A DNA stretch of 64,000 nucleotides from Alterluteimonas quercicellularis (GTDB taxonomy: Bacteria; Pseudomonadota; Gammaproteobacteria; Xanthomonadales; Xanthomonadaceae): contig NZ_JAIWPR010000027.1 of NCBI RefSeq assembly GCF_021191635.1, positions 17,019 through 81,018 on the forward strand, read 5' to 3'. A model generated the notes under the pieces. It saw only the letters and a program-made list of their open reading frames with translations. It did not search any database and was not told the origin of the DNA. Made by a program: the position numbers and the translations under genes. Shown here piece by piece: positions 49,691 through 58,929 of the stretch (position 1 is the first letter of the stretch; each line of letters opens with the position of its first letter).

Positions 49691-50980
49691 ATGAACTTCG
49701 TCAGCACCCGCGGCCGGACGCCCACCACCTCCATCGACGACGCGCTCGCCGCCGGCCTCGCGCACGACGGCGGGCTGTACGTGCCCGAGACCCTGGCGGC
49801 GCTACCCGCGTTCGCACCGCAGCCCACGCTCGCCGCCACCGCGCAACGGCTGCTCGCGCCCTGCTTCGAGGGCTCGCGCCTGCGCGATGCGCTCGACGCC
49901 CTGTGCGACGAGGCCTACGCCTTCGATGCGCCGCTGCGCCCGCTCGCCGGACCCGGCGACCACGTGCTGGAGCTGTTCCACGGCCCGACCGCCGCGTTCA
50001 AGGACTACGCCGCGCGCTTCCTGGCCGCCGCGCTGTCGGCGCTGCGCGACGACGAGGGCGACACCGACATCGTCGTCGCCACCTCCGGCGACACCGGCGC
50101 CGCGGTGGCGGCCGCGTTCCATGGCCGGCCGGGCTTCCGCGTCACCATCCTCTACCCGCAGGGGCGCGTTTCGCCGCGCCAGGCGCACGGGCTGGAATGC
50201 TGGGGCGGCAACGTGCGCGCGTTCCGGGTGGCCGGCAGCTTCGACGACTGCCAGCGCATGGCCAAGGCGGTGCTGGCCGACGCCGACCTGCGCGCGCGGC
50301 GCAGGCTGACCTCGGCCAACAGCATCAGCCTGGGCCGGCTGCTGCCGCAGATGGCCTACTACGCGCACGCCGGCGCGCAGCACCTGGCCGCGCACGGCAC
50401 GGTGCCGGGCTTCGTCGTGCCCACCGGCAACCTCGGCAACGCCTGCGCGGCGGTGCTCGCGCAGCGCATGGGCGCGCCGGTCGGGCCCATCGTGCTGGCC
50501 TGCAACGCCAACGATGCGCTGCCGCGCTACTTCGGCGGCGCCGACTACGCCGCGCAGCCCACCCGCGCGACGCTGGCCAACGCGATGGACGTCGGCGCGC
50601 CGAGCAACTTCGAGCGCCTGCGCCACCTGTTCGGCGGCGACGACGCGGCGCTGCGCGCGGCGATCGTGGCGGTGTCGGTGGACGACGCCACCATCCGCGA
50701 GACGATCCGCGCCGCGCAGGCGCGGCACGGCATCGTGCCCTGCCCGCACACCGCCACCGCGCTGCACGTGCTGGAGACGCTGCGCGAGCGCGGCGACGCG
50801 CGGCCGTGGGCGGTCGTGGCCACCGCGCATCCGGCCAAGTTCGAGACCATCGTCGAGCCGCTGGTCGGCGCAGCGGTCCCGCCGCCGCCGGCGCTGGCCG
50901 ACTGCCTGGCCCGTCCCGCGCACGGCGAGGCGCTGCCGGCCGATGCGCAGGCCCTGCGCGAGGCGCTGCTGGACGACTGA
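49691..50980 (+). CDS. thrC: Threonine synthase
   Basis: ThrC converts O-phosphohomoserine to threonine with pyridoxal phosphate. The 429-residue length fits the long bacterial form. The PLP lysine is K104 in FHGPTAAFKDYAARF. The N terminus (FVSTRGRTPTTSIDDALAAG, HDGGLYVPETL) and the SGDTGAAVAAAF phosphate loop are family-typical. It completes the thrA-thrB-thrC set, with 102 bases of repeat DNA after thrB. Confidence 0.96.
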   Translation: MNFVSTRGRTPTTSIDDALAAGLAHDGGLYVPETLAALPAFAPQPTLAATAQRLLAPCFEGSRLRDALDALCDEAYAFDAPLRPLAGPGDHVLELFHGPTAAFKDYAARFLAAALSALRDDEGDTDIVVATSGDTGAAVAAAFHGRPGFRVTILYPQGRVSPRQAHGLECWGGNVRAFRVAGSFDDCQRMAKAVLADADLRARRRLTSANSISLGRLLPQMAYYAHAGAQHLAAHGTVPGFVVPTGNLGNACAAVLAQRMGAPVGPIVLACNANDALPRYFGGADYAAQPTRATLANAMDVGAPSNFERLRHLFGGDDAALRAAIVAVSVDDATIRETIRAAQARHGIVPCPHTATALHVLETLRERGDARPWAVVATAHPAKFETIVEPLVGAAVPPPPALADCLARPAHGEALPADAQALREALLDD

Positions 50981-51000
50981 GCGGAAGGGCCGCCCCCCCA

Positions 51001-51065
51001 ACGAAGCGAGGCCCGGACATGCCGGGTTCACTCCGGACGAAGCGAGGCCCGGACATGCCGGGCCT
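51001..51065. repeat. Two 26-base direct repeats with a terminal hairpin
   Basis: ACGAAGCGAGGCCCGGACAT plus GCCGGG occurs at 51001-51026 and again at 51037-51062. The second copy extends into a perfect hairpin GAGGCCCGG-ACATG-CCGGGCCTC (51044-51066). It lies between convergent thrC and the subtilase gene and may stop both transcripts, though no T-run follows. Confidence 0.7.
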
Positions 51066-51092
51066 CGGGCCGCCTTCCGTGGCGGCGAACCC

Positions 51093-53594
51093 TCAGTCCT
51101 GCGCGGCCTGGTAGGCCGGGAGATAGCGGCTGGCGGCCACCGCGAACGCGGCGCGGGTGACCTGCGTGGAGGGATCGAAGTACGCGCGCAGCGTCGGCTG
51201 CAGGTCGTACGGCCCCTGGCTCACCGCGAAGCGCGCGTTGAGCAGGCCCTGGTCGAGCGCGAGCTGGGCGTAGCCGCGCAGGCTGGCCGGGATCGAGGCG
51301 GCGTCGGCCACCGGGATGCGCTTGCCGTCGTAGAACGCGGTCAGTTCGCCCGAGAACGCCTGCGCCTGGTCCTGCAGGCCCAGGCTCTGCACCAGCGAGT
51401 AGGCCAGGCTGATGCGCGACACCCCGGCGTTGGGATGGAACGCGCCGTTGGTCAGGCCCATGACGCCCGCATGGTCGTGGTCGAGGTCGCGCAGGGGCGC
51501 GCCCTTGGCGACCGCCGCCTCCGCGTAGGGATACCAGGGATGGTTCGCCGCCAGGTCGGTGAAGCCGCGGCGGCCGCGCTCCGGCAACGACTGGCGGACG
51601 CTGGCGCCCATCACCAGGTACTGCGCCAGCTCGCCGCGCTTGAGCACGTTGTCCGGGCGGAAGCGCCCGTCGGCGTAGCCGTCGACCAGCCGGTTGGCCA
51701 CCGCGAACTCGATCGCCTGCCGCGCCGGATGGCTCGCGATGTCGCCCAGGCCGGTGTAGCCGCCGCTGCGCAGCAGCTCCACCTCGCCGTCGACCGTGCC
51801 CGGCACGCCGTAGCCGTTGGTCGCGCCGGCCGGATCGAGCGGGATGCCGGAGAGCGAGCCGATCCCGCGCACGCTGACCTTCCAGGTGCCCGGCTTGCCG
51901 GGCGCGCCGGTGCTGACGGTGTCGCCGAGCACCGGCAGCGAGATCGCCGAGCCGTAGCGCACGCCGTCGGGATCGGTGAGGACCACCGCCAGGGTGTTGG
52001 TGCCGATGGTCGCGCGCGCCGACACGTAGGCCACGTCCGCCCCCACCTCGAAGGTCTGTTCCCCGACCGTGCCGACCGGCGCGAAGAACACCGAGAACGG
52101 CAGCGGCGCGTCGGCCGGGCGCAGCAGCGCGTTGGCGTTGAACTCGCGCAGCAGGTTCACCGTGCGGCCGTGGTCGTCGCGCAGGCCGGCGGCCTCGCGG
52201 GCGGCGGCGTAGGCGTTGAGGTGGCCGGCGCCGGCCTCCCAGGGCAGGCGCGCGGTCATGTTGGTCGCGGTGCGCTCGATGATGTCCTTGACCTGCGCGG
52301 GGGTCAGCTCCGGGTTGGCCTCCAGCATCAGCGCGACCACGCCGGCCACGTGCGGGGTGGCCATCGAGGTGCCGCTCATGTGGGTGTAGAACGGCAGGTG
52401 CGCCGGCGCCAGCGCGGCGGCGTCCTGCTCCGCCGCCAGCGCGCCTAGGGCGCCGGTGAGGGTGCGGGTGGAGACGATGTCGACGCCGGTGGCGACGATG
52501 GTCGGCTCGTTGAAGTAGGTCCACTGCTCGCCGTCGGGCATGGTGAAGCTGCCGCTCTCGCCGCGCTTGCCGCGCGAGGAGAAGTCGGTCAGCACGCCGT
52601 CCTTCTCGCCCGCGCCCACCGAGATCACCCAGGGCGCCTGCGCGTAGGGGTTGTGGGTGTCCTCGCCGGGGCCGTCGTTGCCGGCGGCGAACACGCTGAC
52701 GATGCCGCGCTTGTACAGCTCGTAGGTGGCGATGTTGACCGGGTTGAGCGGATCGAACTTGCCCGAGCTGCCCCAGGAGTTGCTGGTCACGCGGATCGGC
52801 GCGTCGAAGCTGAACTGGTGGGTGGCGGCGTAGTCGAGGCCGCCCACCGCGTCGAGGATGAAGAGCACCGCGCCCGATCCGTAGCCGACCATCTTCGCGC
52901 CCGGGGCGACGCCGCGGTACAGGCCGCCCGAGCGCGCGCCGTTGCCGCCGATGGTGCCGGCGCAGTGGGTGCCGTGGCCGGAGCCGAGGTCGGTGTTGGG
53001 CTGGTTCTCCAGGTGGGTGATCGGCACCAGGCCGGGGACGACCGACTCGGCGATCTCCGCCAGCACGTTCTGCGGCGCCAGCACGTTCTGCACCACCTGC
53101 TGGCCGAGCTTGAGGTCGGCGTGGGTGGCGTCGATGCCGGAGTCGTTGACCACCACCGTGACCCCGCGCCCGCTGTAGGGCAGCGCGCGGCCGAAGTCGC
53201 CCGGGTTCTCCACCGTGCGCGCGGCGCCGGAGATCTGCCGCTGCTCCTTGTTGAAGTAGCGCAGCGGCGCGTTCCAGTAGATCGACGCGACGTCCTCGCG
53301 CCGGGCCAGCGCGCGGATCTCGGACGGGGTGGCGATCACGCCGGCCACCGGCAGCGTGCGCAGCGTCACCCCGCGCTCGATCCCCAGCGCCTGCAGCGCG
53401 GCGCGCTGCGCGGTGCTGACCGGGGTGGACTGCCGGTAGCTCACCACCACCTGCAGCTCGTCGGTGGGCAGCGCCGCGGTCAGCCGCGAGAGCAGCTCGG
53501 GGTCGAGATGGGCGTCGGCGAGCGCGACGCCGCTGAACAGCAGTCCGGCGGCGAGGGCGGTGACGCGGTGGCGGATCTTGCGGGGGGCAGGCAT
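51093..53594 (-). CDS. Secreted subtilisin-family (S8) serine peptidase with C-terminal SLH-like modules
   Basis: The 833-residue protein has a signal peptide (to VALAD, ~residue 27), an inhibitor-like propeptide (VVVSYRQSTPVSTAQRAALQ) and an S8 catalytic domain: Asp151 (VVVNDSGID), His207 (GSGHGTHCAGT) and Ser410 (HMSGTSMATPHVAG). After a beta-sandwich region, the last ~200 residues contain S-layer-homology-like repeats (AIEFAVANRLVDGYADGRFR-type). Start 53594 (MPAPRKIRHRVTALAAGLLF) was chosen for the signal peptide and upstream CCGGAG; the frame is open to 54086. It should be cell-surface or secreted. A role in maturing the lanthipeptide encoded downstream is only a possibility. Confidence 0.92.
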   Translation of the reverse strand: MPAPRKIRHRVTALAAGLLFSGVALADAHLDPELLSRLTAALPTDELQVVVSYRQSTPVSTAQRAALQALGIERGVTLRTLPVAGVIATPSEIRALARREDVASIYWNAPLRYFNKEQRQISGAARTVENPGDFGRALPYSGRGVTVVVNDSGIDATHADLKLGQQVVQNVLAPQNVLAEIAESVVPGLVPITHLENQPNTDLGSGHGTHCAGTIGGNGARSGGLYRGVAPGAKMVGYGSGAVLFILDAVGGLDYAATHQFSFDAPIRVTSNSWGSSGKFDPLNPVNIATYELYKRGIVSVFAAGNDGPGEDTHNPYAQAPWVISVGAGEKDGVLTDFSSRGKRGESGSFTMPDGEQWTYFNEPTIVATGVDIVSTRTLTGALGALAAEQDAAALAPAHLPFYTHMSGTSMATPHVAGVVALMLEANPELTPAQVKDIIERTATNMTARLPWEAGAGHLNAYAAAREAAGLRDDHGRTVNLLREFNANALLRPADAPLPFSVFFAPVGTVGEQTFEVGADVAYVSARATIGTNTLAVVLTDPDGVRYGSAISLPVLGDTVSTGAPGKPGTWKVSVRGIGSLSGIPLDPAGATNGYGVPGTVDGEVELLRSGGYTGLGDIASHPARQAIEFAVANRLVDGYADGRFRPDNVLKRGELAQYLVMGASVRQSLPERGRRGFTDLAANHPWYPYAEAAVAKGAPLRDLDHDHAGVMGLTNGAFHPNAGVSRISLAYSLVQSLGLQDQAQAFSGELTAFYDGKRIPVADAASIPASLRGYAQLALDQGLLNARFAVSQGPYDLQPTLRAYFDPSTQVTRAAFAVAASRYLPAYQAAQD

Positions 53595-53874
53595 CGGGCG
53601 GCTCCGGTCTGGGGCCCGCGGGGGCGGGCGTGCGGTATCGAGTCTCGCCGCCCCCTGCCCGCCGTCGCATCCGGGGTTTCGCCCAGCCGGCGTGGGCGAA
53701 AACCCCCAGCCGCCCGGTGCCGGCCGGCCCCGCGGGCGCCGCGCCGCCGCGCCTGCTGACACCGGCCGCGGCGCCGTATACGCTGCGTTGACGGCGCTGT
53801 CGCCAGACAGACCGACGGGACCATCACTCCGCGCGAAAGGGACCGCGACCGAGCCGAGCCACAGGGGGCCGTCC

Positions 53875-54717
53875 ATGTCCATCTTCCATACCGCAGCGCG
53901 GCTGTTCGCGGCGCTCCTGCTGGGCCTGTCGGCCGCGATGCCGGCCGCCGCGCAGACGCTGCCGGTTTCGGTGGACGTCTCCGGGCAGGTCGCCAGCGTG
54001 CGAATCGGCTCCGCGGTCGCCCCGCTGGCGCGGCTGACGCTGACCTTCGAGGACGCGGTCGGCCTGTCGGCCGCCTCGCTCGGCATCCAGGCCCGCCTGG
54101 TCGGCCTCGACGATCCGCAGCTGCTCTCGCGCCTGGCCGATCCCGCGCTGCTGCACCTGGACGGCCAGCTGCCGCTGCTGATCTCGGTGGAGCCGCCCGC
54201 CGGCGGCGGGCTGCGGCTGCAGCGGACGGTGCAGGTCGAGGTCTACACGCAGTTGCTCGCCTACAGCGTCGGCAGTTCCTACCGGCTGTTCAAGGCGCAG
54301 CCGGGCGGGCCGTTCCGCGACATCACCCGCGAGATCGCGCCCGGCAGCGTGCGCGCGCGCGGCACCACCGGGGGCTTCTCGCAGTTCCTGGTGCTGACCG
54401 ACCTGCGCCCGACCAGTGCCGTGGTCGCCGGCAAGTTCGCCGCGCTGCGCGCCCGCGTGGACGGCCTGGCCGCGGCCGAGCGCCCGCCGCTGGCCGCATC
54501 GCTGGACACGGCCGAGACCGCGGTGGCCGCGGGCGACTACGACGCCGCCCTGGGCGCGCTGGACGGGTTCTCCGCCCACGTGCGCAGCCGCGCCGGGCAC
54601 GGCATCGCACAGGTCTGGCGCGCGACGCGCGATGCCGACAACGATGCCGGCGAGCTGCTGGCCGGCGCCTCGACGCTCGGCTTCAGCATCGGCTACCTGC
54701 GCGACTTCGGCCTCTAG
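53875..54717 (+). CDS. Secreted protein of unknown family
   Basis: The 280-residue product has a signal peptide (ending PAAAQ, about residue 27). The mature region opens with beta strands (LPVSVDVSGQVASVRIGSAV, ARLTLTFEDAVGLSAASLGI), followed by IEAP-like RDITREIAPGSVRARGTTGG and a C-terminal helical half (AALRARVDGLAAAERPPLAA). I could not place it in a named family. The ATG at 53875 fits the signal peptide; the frame is open further left. It diverges from the subtilase across a 280-base gap and precedes the FHA gene by 58 bases, with a strong hairpin between. Confidence 0.75.
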   Translation: MSIFHTAARLFAALLLGLSAAMPAAAQTLPVSVDVSGQVASVRIGSAVAPLARLTLTFEDAVGLSAASLGIQARLVGLDDPQLLSRLADPALLHLDGQLPLLISVEPPAGGGLRLQRTVQVEVYTQLLAYSVGSSYRLFKAQPGGPFRDITREIAPGSVRARGTTGGFSQFLVLTDLRPTSAVVAGKFAALRARVDGLAAAERPPLAASLDTAETAVAAGDYDAALGALDGFSAHVRSRAGHGIAQVWRATRDADNDAGELLAGASTLGFSIGYLRDFGL

Positions 54718-54726
54718 CGTCGCGCT

Positions 54727-54760
54727 GCGGGCGGGCGGGGCCGCCGCCCCGCCCGCCCGC
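54727..54760 (+). terminator. Strong GC hairpin between the secreted protein and the FHA gene
   Basis: A perfect 15-bp stem (left arm 54727-54741, loop CGCC, right arm 54746-54760) made only of G and C follows the stop by ten bases. There is no T-run. It could end the upstream transcript or attenuate the signalling cluster. Confidence 0.5.
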
Positions 54761-54775
54761 ATCCGGACAGCCCGC

Positions 54776-55663
54776 ATGCCCGCCCGCCTCACCGTCCACA
54801 CGCCCCACGGCGCCGCGGCCGCGCACTGGCTCGACGACGACCGCCGGGCGCTGCGGATCGGGCGCGGCGCGGACTGCGAGCTGCGCATCGACCATCCGTC
54901 GGTCTCGCGCCTGCACGCGGAACTGCACGCCGCCGGCGGTTGGCGGCTGGCCGATGCCGGCAGCAAGAACGGCACCTGCGTCGACGGCGAGCCGGTGCGC
55001 AGCGCCGAGCTCGGCCGCCACGCCTGGCTGCGCTTCGGCGACGTGCATTGCGAATTCGCCGCCTTCGGCCGGGACGAGCTCGACGCCGACCGGCAGCGCC
55101 GCGAGGCGCGCCGGCAGCGCGCCACCGCGCTGACCGAGGGCTTCGTCCGCAACGCGCGCGGGAGCGGCGTGCTGGAATCCGCGGTGCGCGCGGTGATCGA
55201 GCTGGCGCGCTGCGAGCGCGGCTTCCTGCTGCTGCGCGACGGCGACGACTACGCGGTGCGCGCGCGAATCGCGCTCGACCCCGGGTCCGCGGGCAGGGGC
55301 TTCTCCGGCAGCGTCGGCGCGGTGGAGCGCGCGCTGCGCACCCAGCGCACCTGCGTGGTCAACGAGATCGAGCGCGACGCCTGGCTGCGCGGGCGCGCCT
55401 CGGTGGTGGCCGGCGGCATCCGCGCCCTGGTCTGCCTGCCGCTGCTCGACGAGGCGCAGACGCTCGGCGCGATCTACGCCGACCGCAGCGCGCCCGGCGA
55501 GCCGGTCGACGCGCTCGACGTGGAACTGCTGGAGGCCTTCGCCGACCGCGCGGCGCTCTACGTCGCCGCGCGCGGCGCCGCCGACGCGCTGGAACCGGCG
55601 GCCGACGCCGCGGCCGGCGCGCGCTGGCGCGGCATCGTCGCGTCCTGCGCCGCCCCCCGATGA
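54776..55663 (+). CDS. FHA-GAF domain phospho-signalling protein
   Basis: The 295-residue protein has an N-terminal FHA domain (residues ~22-95) with LRIGRGADCELRIDHPSVSR, LHAELH and ADAGSKNGTCVDGEPV, the phosphothreonine-binding R, S, H and NG residues all present. The C-terminal part (~115-275) is GAF-like (ARCERGFLLLRDGDDYAVR, LVCLPLLDEAQTLGAIYAD). It has no enzymatic domain. It likely docks to phosphothreonine on the adjacent kinase and may sense a ligand. The stop overlaps the kinase start as ATGA. Confidence 0.88.
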   Translation: MPARLTVHTPHGAAAAHWLDDDRRALRIGRGADCELRIDHPSVSRLHAELHAAGGWRLADAGSKNGTCVDGEPVRSAELGRHAWLRFGDVHCEFAAFGRDELDADRQRREARRQRATALTEGFVRNARGSGVLESAVRAVIELARCERGFLLLRDGDDYAVRARIALDPGSAGRGFSGSVGAVERALRTQRTCVVNEIERDAWLRGRASVVAGGIRALVCLPLLDEAQTLGAIYADRSAPGEPVDALDVELLEAFADRAALYVAARGAADALEPAADAAAGARWRGIVASCAAPR

Positions 55664-58600
55664 CCGGCGGCGACGCCACCCGCACCGGCCTGCACGCGCT
55701 CGGCGACCTGGCCCCGGACGCGCTGGTGGCCGGCCGCTTCCGCATCGTCCGGCTGCTCGGCGTGGGCGGCATGGGCCTGGTCTACCTCGCCCGCGACGAG
55801 GCCCTGTCGGTGCCGGTCGCGCTGAAGGTGCTGCGGCCCGAATTGGCGGACCGGCCGGAGGCCTTCGAGCGATTCCGCCAGGAACTGCTGCTCGCGCGGC
55901 AGGTGTCCAGCCCGCGCGTGGTGCGCATCCACGACATCGCCCGCCACGACGGCCGCTGGCTGATCAGCATGGACTACGTGGAGGGCGAGCCGCTCGACCG
56001 CCTGATCGACCGCGAGGGCCCGCTGCCGCTCGAGCAGGCGCTGCGGCTGGCGCGGCAGATCGCGCAGGGGCTGGCGGCCGCGCACGCGCGCGGCGTGGTG
56101 CATCGCGACCTCAAGCCCGCGAACGCGCTGATCGACCGCGAGGGCGACGCCTACGTCAACGACTTCGGGGTCGCGCGCTCGCTGGTGGACAGCGCCCGCA
56201 GCCGCACCGGCACCGTCGCCGGCACCCCCGACTACCTCTCGCCCGAGCAGGCGCGCGGCGCCGCGGCCGATCCGCGCAGCGACCTCTACGCGCTCGGGCT
56301 GATCCTGCACGAGATGCTGACCGGCCAGCTGCCGTTCGCGGCCGGCACCGCGGCCGAGAGCCTGGGCCGACGCCTGGTCGCCACGCCGCCGCCGGTCGAT
56401 CGCCTGCGCCCGGGCCTGCCGGGGTGGGTGGTGCGGCTGGTGGACGCGCTGCTGCACCCGCGGCCGGGCCGCCGCCCGCAATCGGCCGACGCGGTGGTCG
56501 CGGCGATCGAGCAAGAACGGATGCCGCGCACGCTGCACCCCGGCCGGCGCGCGACGGCGGTGGCGGCGGTGGTCCTGGCCGCCGTCGGCCTGGCCGCGGG
56601 CACGGCCTGGTGGCTGCGCCCCGGCGACGAGGCCGCGGCGACCGCCGCCGCGCCCGCGCTGCAGCGCCTGCTGGTGCTGCCGCCGCAGGCCGCCGCGGCG
56701 GACGATGCGCCGCGGCTGGATGCCCTGGCCGAACTGCTGCGCGACGCCCTGGCCGGCGCCGGGGTGACGGTGGTCGACGGCGAGCGCACCTGGCAGGCGC
56801 AGCGGCAGCTCGACCCCGACGGCAGCGGTCGGGCCGACCCGGCGGCGCTGCGCGGCGTCGCCGCCGCCGACCGCATGCTCGTCCCGCGCCTGCGCCGCGA
56901 CGGCGACGGCTGGCGCGTGGAGGCCGAGCTGCTCGGCCCCGGCGACGCCCGCACCGCGATCGCCGGCCCGCGCGCCGGCGACGCGGCGCAGGCCTGGGCC
57001 GCCTGGATGCCGCGCGCGCTGGACGCGCTCGGCGTCGCCCGGGCTCCGGGCCCCGCCATGCCGCCGGTGGACGCGCTCGACGCCTACGGCGCGGGACTGC
57101 GCGCGCGCCGCGCAGGCGAGTACGCCGCCGCGCGCACCCGCTTCGCCGAGGCCGCGCAGGCGGCGCCGCGCTTCGCCGCGGCGTGGCGCGCGCAGGCCGA
57201 GGCCGCGCTGGCCGTGGGCGAGGAAGACGACGCCCGCGCGCTGCTGGCGCACGCGCAGCGCGCCACCGCCACCACCGCCGACGATCGCGGGCGGCGCCAG
57301 ACCGCGGCGGCGCTGGCGCTGCTGGACGGCGATCCCGCCGCCGCGCTGGCCGCCTGGGCGCCGCTGGCCGAGGCCCACCCCGACGACACCTACGCCGCGC
57401 TGCAACTGGCGCGCGCGCAGGGCGCGGCGGGGGAACTGGACGCGGCCACGGCCACGCTGCGGCGCCTGGCCGCGGCGGACCCGGACGATCCGCGCATCTG
57501 GTTCGAGCTGGGCAAGTTCTCGATCCTGCGCGGCGACGCCCGCGCCGCCGTGGACGAGCACCTGCTGCGCGCGATGCTGCTGTTCCGGCGCGGCCGCGAC
57601 GCGCACGGCCTGGCCGAGACGGCGAACGCGCTGGGGGTGGGCTACGGCCGGCTCGGCCAGACCGCCGAGGCCGAGGCGCAGTACCGCCAGGCGGTGGAGC
57701 TGCGCGGCGCGCTCGGCAACCGCCGCGGGGTCGCGATCAGCCTGCGCAACCTGGCCGGCGTGCGCGCCCTGCGCGGCGACTTCGACGAGGCGGCCGAGCA
57801 CCTGGCGCAGGCCCTGGCGCTGCTGCGCGCCACCGGCAACCGCGGCGAGCTGGCCGCCACCGAGAACGAGCTGGGCCTGCTCGAGGAGGAACGCGGCGAC
57901 CACCGCGCCGCGCTCGACGCCTACCGCCGCGCGCTGGCGGCGTGGGAAGCGTCGGGCGACGCCCACGGCGTGGCCGAGACCCTCAACCACATCGGCTTCG
58001 CCCACTTCCAGCTCGGCGCCTACGACAGCGCGCAGGCGTTCTGGGGACAGGCGGCGGATGCCTACGCCGCGCTCGGCGATCTCACCGGCGACGTGCGCAC
58101 CACCCAGAACCTCGGCCTGCTCGACGTCGCCCGCGGCCGCTGGGACGAGGCGCGCGAGCGCCTGCAGCGCTCGCTGCAGGCGGCCGAGGCGCAGCAGATG
58201 GTGGAGGAAGCCGCGGTGAGCCGGCGCAACCTCGCCGAGCTGGCGCTGTGGCAGGGGCGGATCGACGACGCCCTCGCGCAGGCCGAGGCCGCGCAGGCCG
58301 CCTTCCGCCATCGCGAGGACCGCCGCGGCACCCTCGACGCCGGCCTGCTGCGCGCGCGCGCCCTGCTCGCCGCTGAGGCCGGCGCGCAGGCCGGCGCCGG
58401 GCTCGACGCGCTGGTCGGCGACCTCGCCGAGGCCTCGCTGGAGCAGCGCGCGATCGCCGCCCTGCTGCGCGGCGACCTGGCCCGCCGCGCGGGCGACGCG
58501 GGCGCGGCGTCGGCGGCGTGGGCCGAGGCCGACCGCCTGGCCGCGCGCTCGGGCATCCCGCTGCTGCAGCTCGACATCGCGCTGCGGCGCACGCCCGCGC

Positions 58601-58929
58601 GCGCCGACCTCGATGCCGCCACCGCGCGGCTTGGGCATGCCGGCCTGCGCCTGCAGTACCTCGAACAGGCGATCGCGCAGGCATTGGCCGGCGGCGACGC
58701 CACCGCCGCGACCGCCGCCTATCGCGAGGCGCAGCGCCTGCTGCGCGCGGGCGCCTACCTGCGCGCGGACCGCCTGCACGCGCTGGGCGCGCAGGCGGCG
58801 GCCGCCGCCGGGGATGCGGCGGCCGCCGATGCCGCGCGCGCGGACGCAGACGCCGCGCGCCTGGCCCTGCGCGAGCGCGTGCCCGACGCGCTGCGCGACG
58901 GCTTCGACGCCGCCACCGCCGCCCGATGA
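55660..58929 (+). CDS. Ser/Thr protein kinase with transmembrane segment and TPR domain
   Basis: The 1089-residue protein has a Hanks-type kinase at ~28-285: LLGVGGMGLVYLARD, VALKVL with the catalytic Lys, VVHRDLKPANALID and NDFGVARS, then GTPDYLSPEQARG. A transmembrane segment follows (AVAAVVLAAVGLAAGTAWWL, about 305-325). The remaining ~750 residues are Ala-rich with clear TPR repeats, for example ALGVGYGRLGQTAEAEAQYR and NHIGFAHFQLGAYDSAQAFW. Similar kinase-TPR proteins sense partners and signal within the cell. It overlaps the FHA gene and the histidine-kinase gene by ATGA on both sides. Confidence 0.92.
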   Translation: MTGGDATRTGLHALGDLAPDALVAGRFRIVRLLGVGGMGLVYLARDEALSVPVALKVLRPELADRPEAFERFRQELLLARQVSSPRVVRIHDIARHDGRWLISMDYVEGEPLDRLIDREGPLPLEQALRLARQIAQGLAAAHARGVVHRDLKPANALIDREGDAYVNDFGVARSLVDSARSRTGTVAGTPDYLSPEQARGAAADPRSDLYALGLILHEMLTGQLPFAAGTAAESLGRRLVATPPPVDRLRPGLPGWVVRLVDALLHPRPGRRPQSADAVVAAIEQERMPRTLHPGRRATAVAAVVLAAVGLAAGTAWWLRPGDEAAATAAAPALQRLLVLPPQAAAADDAPRLDALAELLRDALAGAGVTVVDGERTWQAQRQLDPDGSGRADPAALRGVAAADRMLVPRLRRDGDGWRVEAELLGPGDARTAIAGPRAGDAAQAWAAWMPRALDALGVARAPGPAMPPVDALDAYGAGLRARRAGEYAAARTRFAEAAQAAPRFAAAWRAQAEAALAVGEEDDARALLAHAQRATATTADDRGRRQTAAALALLDGDPAAALAAWAPLAEAHPDDTYAALQLARAQGAAGELDAATATLRRLAAADPDDPRIWFELGKFSILRGDARAAVDEHLLRAMLLFRRGRDAHGLAETANALGVGYGRLGQTAEAEAQYRQAVELRGALGNRRGVAISLRNLAGVRALRGDFDEAAEHLAQALALLRATGNRGELAATENELGLLEEERGDHRAALDAYRRALAAWEASGDAHGVAETLNHIGFAHFQLGAYDSAQAFWGQAADAYAALGDLTGDVRTTQNLGLLDVARGRWDEARERLQRSLQAAEAQQMVEEAAVSRRNLAELALWQGRIDDALAQAEAAQAAFRHREDRRGTLDAGLLRARALLAAEAGAQAGAGLDALVGDLAEASLEQRAIAALLRGDLARRAGDAGAASAAWAEADRLAARSGIPLLQLDIALRRTPARADLDAATARLGHAGLRLQYLEQAIAQALAGGDATAATAAYREAQRLLRAGAYLRADRLHALGAQAAAAAGDAAAADAARADADAARLALRERVPDALRDGFDAATAAR

